From an uncultured Bacteroidota bacterium (GTDB taxonomy: Bacteria; Bacteroidota; Rhodothermia; Rhodothermales; Salinibacteraceae): 32,051 bases of DNA. Of this stretch, positions 28,886 to 32,051 are shown piece by piece (position 1 is the first letter of the stretch; each line of letters begins with the position of its first letter). Under the pieces are notes generated by a model that saw nothing but the letters and a program-made list of their open reading frames with translations, was not told the origin of the DNA and made no database searches. A program made the translations under genes and the position numbers. The stretch is taken from NCBI GenBank assembly GCA_913055845.1, contig CAJXKO010000026.1, forward strand, positions 1 through 32,051. The letters run 5' to 3'.

Positions 28886-29150
28886 CTCACCGAAAAATGT
28901 TCGACAGAGGGAAGGACACGTCCGTTGCGCGCTCACGTAAACAGGAGGGAGCCCACCCACCTCACGTCTCGGGGGTCTGGGCCCAGGCAGGGACCAAAAC
29001 CATGCCAACAGAATCCGTTCCGGACACGGCGGATTCGGCCTCCGGAGACGACGATCCCCTTCCGATCGAGTCCGTTTACGACCGGAACGAGCACCGCGTA
29101 CGCAGATGCAATCGTGCGTCTATCCACATCCCTCTCAGTCCTTTCGGCCT
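28886..29150. other. Divergent intergenic region with an acidic mini-frame
   Basis: About 265 bp lie between the channel gene and the DUF3667 gene. A frame opening at an ATG at 29002 begins MPTESVPDTADSASGDDDP and has the acidic flavour of local proteins for about 35 codons. It then becomes arginine-rich and runs into the next gene in another frame. It may be a remnant or chance; I do not call it a gene. Promoters for both flanking genes should lie here. Confidence 0.4.
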
Positions 29151-30005
29151 ATGTCCAACGCGTCGGAGCGCCCGGATGCTCCCTCGTCCCCCGACCGTGA
29201 GGAGACCTGCCGAAACTGTGGCACGGTACTCATCGGGGAGTACTGTCACCACTGCGGGCAGCGACAGGTCCCGGTGCTCCGGGTCCGCCACCTCGTGCGC
29301 CGATTCCTCGAATCTGCACTGGACCTGGAGGACCTCGAACGGGGCGTCGGGCAAACCTTCCGTCAGGCCGCGCGCAACCCCGGGCGAGTGGCCCGGCGAT
29401 ACGTGGAGGGCGAGCGCAAACAGTTCGTGAACCCCATCGGGTACTTCTTGCTCACCGCCACAATCACATTTCTCGTCTTCCTCTTCTTCCGGGGGGCATG
29501 GGTTGAAGGACAGGCCAAGGTGTACGAGTCGACGTGGCGATCACTGGGCATCGCCCCCACACAGGTGTTTCGCCCCGGATCGCCGTTTCGGGCTGCGTTC
29601 GACTGGACCTCCGCGCAGGATCTCGCGAGAGCCTTGTTCGACTGGTTTCAGCAAGTACAGACCTATCTCGGCCTGCTCAGCAGTGTGCTTGCAGGACTGT
29701 TTCTCCGCTGGACAATGCCGAAGCGAACGTTCGCGGAGGGATTTGTATTTGAGCTTTACGTTACGGCACAGGCCACCTTGTTTTTAGGTCTCCTCGGTCC
29801 CCTCTGCTTTTGGGGAGCGCCGGCGTTCATTGGCCCCCTCCCACTTCTCCTGCAGACTGGACTTCATGCCCACAGCGGAGGGGTTTTCTTCGAACACGGC
29901 TGGAAGGCCCGCCTCTTCCCGGTTCTCGCCTACCTTACAAGTGCAGTCGTCATCACGATCGGCACTGGTCTTGCCGCCGCCGGACTCGTGTTCTCCTTTG
30001 CTTAG
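29151..30005 (+). CDS. DUF3667 zinc-ribbon membrane protein
   Basis: The 284-residue protein starts with a short disordered segment and a four-Cys zinc ribbon, CRNCGTVLIGEYCHHCGQ (C20, C23, C32, C35). Then RHLVRRFLESALDLE and GQTFRQAARNPGRVARRYVE lead to RKQFVNPIGYFLLTATITF, the segment that marks DUF3667 (T-x-x-x-L-x-x-N/P-G-x-x-x-x-x-Y-x-x-G, then a Pro-Tyr-Phe helix). About five membrane segments follow. The function of the family, common in Bacteroidota, is unknown. The ATG at 29151 gives the zinc ribbon a normal spacing; an upstream frame start at 29106 would add 15 residues. The gene converges with proA, 42 bp apart. Confidence 0.82.
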   Translation: MSNASERPDAPSSPDREETCRNCGTVLIGEYCHHCGQRQVPVLRVRHLVRRFLESALDLEDLERGVGQTFRQAARNPGRVARRYVEGERKQFVNPIGYFLLTATITFLVFLFFRGAWVEGQAKVYESTWRSLGIAPTQVFRPGSPFRAAFDWTSAQDLARALFDWFQQVQTYLGLLSSVLAGLFLRWTMPKRTFAEGFVFELYVTAQATLFLGLLGPLCFWGAPAFIGPLPLLLQTGLHAHSGGVFFEHGWKARLFPVLAYLTSAVVITIGTGLAAAGLVFSFA

Positions 30006-30047
30006 AGGCTCTCGGCTGATTGCTACAGGGACGGCGCGGGGGACGCT

Positions 30048-31328
30048 TTATTTCTCCACCGGGTGCCGCGTCTCCCCCTCCCCGTACACCACGAATTTCT
30101 CAGTGGTGAGGGCATCGAGCCCCATCGGGCCGTAGGCGTGCAGCTTGGTGGTGGAGATGCCGATCTCGGCGCCGAGGCCCAGCTCGCCCCCGTCTGAGAA
30201 GCGGGACGACGCATTCACGAGGACCACCGACGCGTCCACCGAGCGCACGAACCGGCGGGCCGTGGGGAGCGTGTCGGTGACGATGACCTCCGTGTGGTTG
30301 GAGCCGTACTCGGTGATGTGGTCCATCGCCTGGTCGTCGCTGTCCACCACCCGGACTGCCAGGGTGAGATCGAGGTACTCGGCGGCGTAGTCGTCCCCCG
30401 TGGCCTCCGTGATGCCTGGAAGAACATCGCGGGTCCGCGCGTCACCTCGTAATTCCACGTCTGCCTCGTCGAGGAGCGCCTTGGCGCGCGGTAGAAAATC
30501 CTCCGCCACGTCCTCGTGCACGAGCAGCGTCTCCAGCGCGTTGCAAACGCTGGGGCGCGACACCTTGCCGTCGAGCAGCAGGTCCTCGGCGATCTCAAGG
30601 TCAGCATCCTCGTCGACGTAGAGGTGGCAGACGCCCTTGTAGTGCTTGATGACGGGGATGCGGCTCGTTTCGTCGACGAAGCGAATGAGTCCCTCGCCGC
30701 CGCGCGGAATGATGAGGTCGATGTGCTGGTTGAGCGTCAGCATCTCCTGCACCGCGTCGCGGTCGGTGGTGGGGATGAGCGTGACGGCCGCTGGATTCAC
30801 GCCCTCCGCCTCCAGGGCCTCGTGCAGCGCTGCGGCGATGACCTGATTTGAGTTGAAGGCGTTGGAGCCGCCGCGCAGTAGCACCGCGTTGCCGGCCTTG
30901 AAGCAGAGCCCCGCCGCGTCGGCCGTGACGTTGGGCCGCGCCTCGTAGATCATGCCGATGACGCCGAGCGGGATGCGCATCCGGCCGACCTCGATGCCGC
31001 TGGGCCGCTTGGTCGTACCGCTCATCTCGCCCACGGGGTCGGAAAAGGACGCCACGTCCCGCAGCGCATTGGCCATCTTCTCGATGCGCTCGGGATTGAG
31101 GACGAGTCGATCAATGAGCGCATCGGAGATTCCCTCCTCCCGGGCGGCGCTCACGTCTTCGCCGTTGGCGGCCAGGATGGCCTCCTCTTCCGCCTCCAGC
31201 GCGTCGGCCATCTGCCGCAGCACGCGGTTTTTTTTCTCGGTCGCGAGGGTGCTTAGCTCACGGGCGGCGGCCTCGCACTCCGCCGCGAGGGATTGAACGG
31301 ACGGAGTCTCGGTGATGGTCTCGGGCAT
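30048..31328 (-). CDS. proA: Gamma-glutamyl phosphate reductase (glutamate-5-semialdehyde dehydrogenase)
   Basis: This 426-residue enzyme reduces gamma-glutamyl phosphate to glutamate semialdehyde with NADPH, the second step of proline synthesis. The catalytic Cys is C262 in GKVSRPSVCNALETLLVH. The NADPH-binding region has RIPLGVIGMIYEARPNVTADA and GNAVLLRGGSNAFNSN, and IIPRGGEGLIRFV is a family signature. The C-terminus DGGELGLGAEIGISTTKLHA and GPMGLDALTTEKFV is also diagnostic. The ATG at 31328 sets the usual start before an amphipathic helix; the open frame to 31475 runs through the repeat region and is noncoding. It lies downstream of proB on the same strand, 153 bp after its stop, and a shared transcript is likely. 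The product is a single enzyme, not a fused P5C synthase. Confidence 0.96.
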   Translation of the reverse strand: MPETITETPSVQSLAAECEAAARELSTLATEKKNRVLRQMADALEAEEEAILAANGEDVSAAREEGISDALIDRLVLNPERIEKMANALRDVASFSDPVGEMSGTTKRPSGIEVGRMRIPLGVIGMIYEARPNVTADAAGLCFKAGNAVLLRGGSNAFNSNQVIAAALHEALEAEGVNPAAVTLIPTTDRDAVQEMLTLNQHIDLIIPRGGEGLIRFVDETSRIPVIKHYKGVCHLYVDEDADLEIAEDLLLDGKVSRPSVCNALETLLVHEDVAEDFLPRAKALLDEADVELRGDARTRDVLPGITEATGDDYAAEYLDLTLAVRVVDSDDQAMDHITEYGSNHTEVIVTDTLPTARRFVRSVDASVVLVNASSRFSDGGELGLGAEIGISTTKLHAYGPMGLDALTTEKFVVYGEGETRHPVEK

Positions 31329-31410
31329 GACGGGATCGGCGATTAGTGTTTGGGGGTCGGGCTGTGATCTACCGTACACAAAGCGGACGATGGTGCTCCG
31401 TCCATTAGCG

Positions 31411-31479
31411 CGTATTTCGTATTGCGTAGTGCGTATTGCGTCCCCTCGCTCGTCTACGCAATATGAAATACGCAATACG
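31411..31479. repeat. Heptanucleotide tandem repeats in inverted orientation between proB and proA
   Basis: From 31411 to 31441 the plus strand reads as units of seven: cgtattt, cgtattg, cgtagtg, cgtattg, cgt. From 31459 to 31479 the complement appears as caatatg, aaatacg, caatacg. As a pair, 31410-31429 and 31454-31473 are reverse complements with one mismatch in 20, around 24 nt. The right arm stops 2 nt before the proB stop codon. The DNA could form a long hairpin in the proB-proA transcript. The composition is AT-richer than the neighbouring coding sequence. Confidence 0.75.
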
Positions 31480-31481
31480 TG

Positions 31482-32051
31482 TCACCCCTCCACCACCAGG
31501 TCGTCCCGATGGATCACGTAGTCGGCCGGGGCATCGTCGAGCACCTCGGCAATGGCGTGGCTCTGTCGCCCCCGGATGCGTCGCAGGTCGGTGGCGCCGT
31601 ACTGCGTGATGCCTTTCGCAATGCGGGATGTGTCCTCTGCCTCTGCGACGATCTCGATGGCGTCGCCCTGCGCAAAAGATCCTTCCACCCCTACGATGCC
31701 TGAGGGCAACAGCGAGGCGCCGTCATGTCGCAGGGCGTCCGCGGCCCCCGAGTCCACCACGATCCGCCCCGCCGTCGGGAGCGCGTGGAGCATCCAGTGC
31801 TTGCGGGCGGAGAGGGGCCGCTCGACGCGGCGGAAGAGGGTGCCCGGCATCTCTCCGCGTCCGAGTGCATCGAGATGGTCACCCCTCGTGCCGTTGACGA
31901 GCACCGTGTCGATGCCGCGGTCGGTCGCCTTCTCCGCCGCCTCCACCTTCGTCTGCATCCCACCTGTCGAGATCGCCCGGTGCGACGGGCCCACCATGTC
32001 GTAGATCTCGTCGGTGATCTCTTCGATGTCCGTCAGGCGCTCCGCGTCGGG
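31482..32051 (-). CDS. proB: Glutamate 5-kinase, C-terminal part with PUA domain
   Basis: The gene runs off the right edge; 189 C-terminal residues are visible, out of about 370 in the family. ProB phosphorylates glutamate to gamma-glutamyl phosphate, the first and feedback-regulated step of proline synthesis. The visible part starts inside the kinase domain: ISTGGMQTKVEAAEKA is the conserved G-G-M-x-T-K segment of amino-acid kinases, followed by GIDTVLVNG. The C-terminal PUA domain begins around GRIVVDSGAADALR and has GASLLPSGIVGVEGSFAQGD and a late IRGRQSHAIAEVL, matching ProB. The frame continues unbroken to 32051, so ATG at 31997 is internal, not the start. proA lies downstream on the same strand. 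Confidence 0.95.
   Translation of the reverse strand, partial: PDAERLTDIEEITDEIYDMVGPSHRAISTGGMQTKVEAAEKATDRGIDTVLVNGTRGDHLDALGRGEMPGTLFRRVERPLSARKHWMLHALPTAGRIVVDSGAADALRHDGASLLPSGIVGVEGSFAQGDAIEIVAEAEDTSRIAKGITQYGATDLRRIRGRQSHAIAEVLDDAPADYVIHRDDLVVEG

Overview
The window is a GC-rich, gene-dense bacterial chromosome segment. Three things fit a halophilic member of the Rhodothermia such as Salinibacter or a close relative: many proteins are strikingly rich in Asp and Glu, the outer-membrane machinery is of Gram-negative type, and no strong Shine-Dalgarno sites precede the starts. This placement is inference from composition and gene content; no rRNA gene or marker here proves it. I found no tRNA, rRNA, CRISPR array, insertion sequence or prophage.

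Layout. (1) 1-3980, plus strand, small-molecule metabolism: the 3' end of a class V aminotransferase, an aldo/keto reductase, a tight pair of a sulfotransferase-like P-loop protein and a class IV (branched-chain/D-amino-acid type) aminotransferase, and a CIA30-family protein. (2) 4337-4996, a deoxynucleoside kinase. (3) 5045-15946, plus strand, cell-envelope block: a plug-plus-barrel outer-membrane protein, a YihY/BrkB inner-membrane protein, an Omp85/TamA-like barrel and a 1728-residue TamB. (4) 16116-18853, minus strand: a broken class I glutamine amidotransferase overlapping a HAD type II hydrolase gene, with an MFS transporter upstream. (5) 19227-22231: an AbgT-family transporter convergent with a group II PLP decarboxylase. 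(6) 22631-26048: a small glutaredoxin-like protein and full-length glycine decarboxylase (gcvP). (7) 26129-27199: a DarG-like antitoxin (macro domain plus DarT-binding-type domain) with no DarT beside it. (8) 27233-28885 minus, a two-TM potassium channel with two RCK domains; 29151-30005 plus, a DUF3667 zinc-ribbon membrane protein. (9) 30048-32051 minus, the proline pathway pair proB (cut by the window end) and proA, separated by heptanucleotide repeats in inverted orientation.

How the genes fit together. The Omp85 barrel and TamB form the familiar TamA/TamB envelope-spanning pair, and the YihY gene directly upstream may belong to the same process. ProB and ProA catalyse consecutive steps toward proline, a compatible solute and amino acid. 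The sulfotransferase-like and class IV aminotransferase genes are 9 bp apart and probably act together.

The items most worth a second look are the solitary DarG-like protein with an altered macro-domain loop, the amidotransferase that has lost both its reading frame and its nucleophilic cysteine, the exact 100-codon periodicity in tamB, the inverted heptamer repeats between proB and proA, and the sulfotransferase-like/aminotransferase pair.
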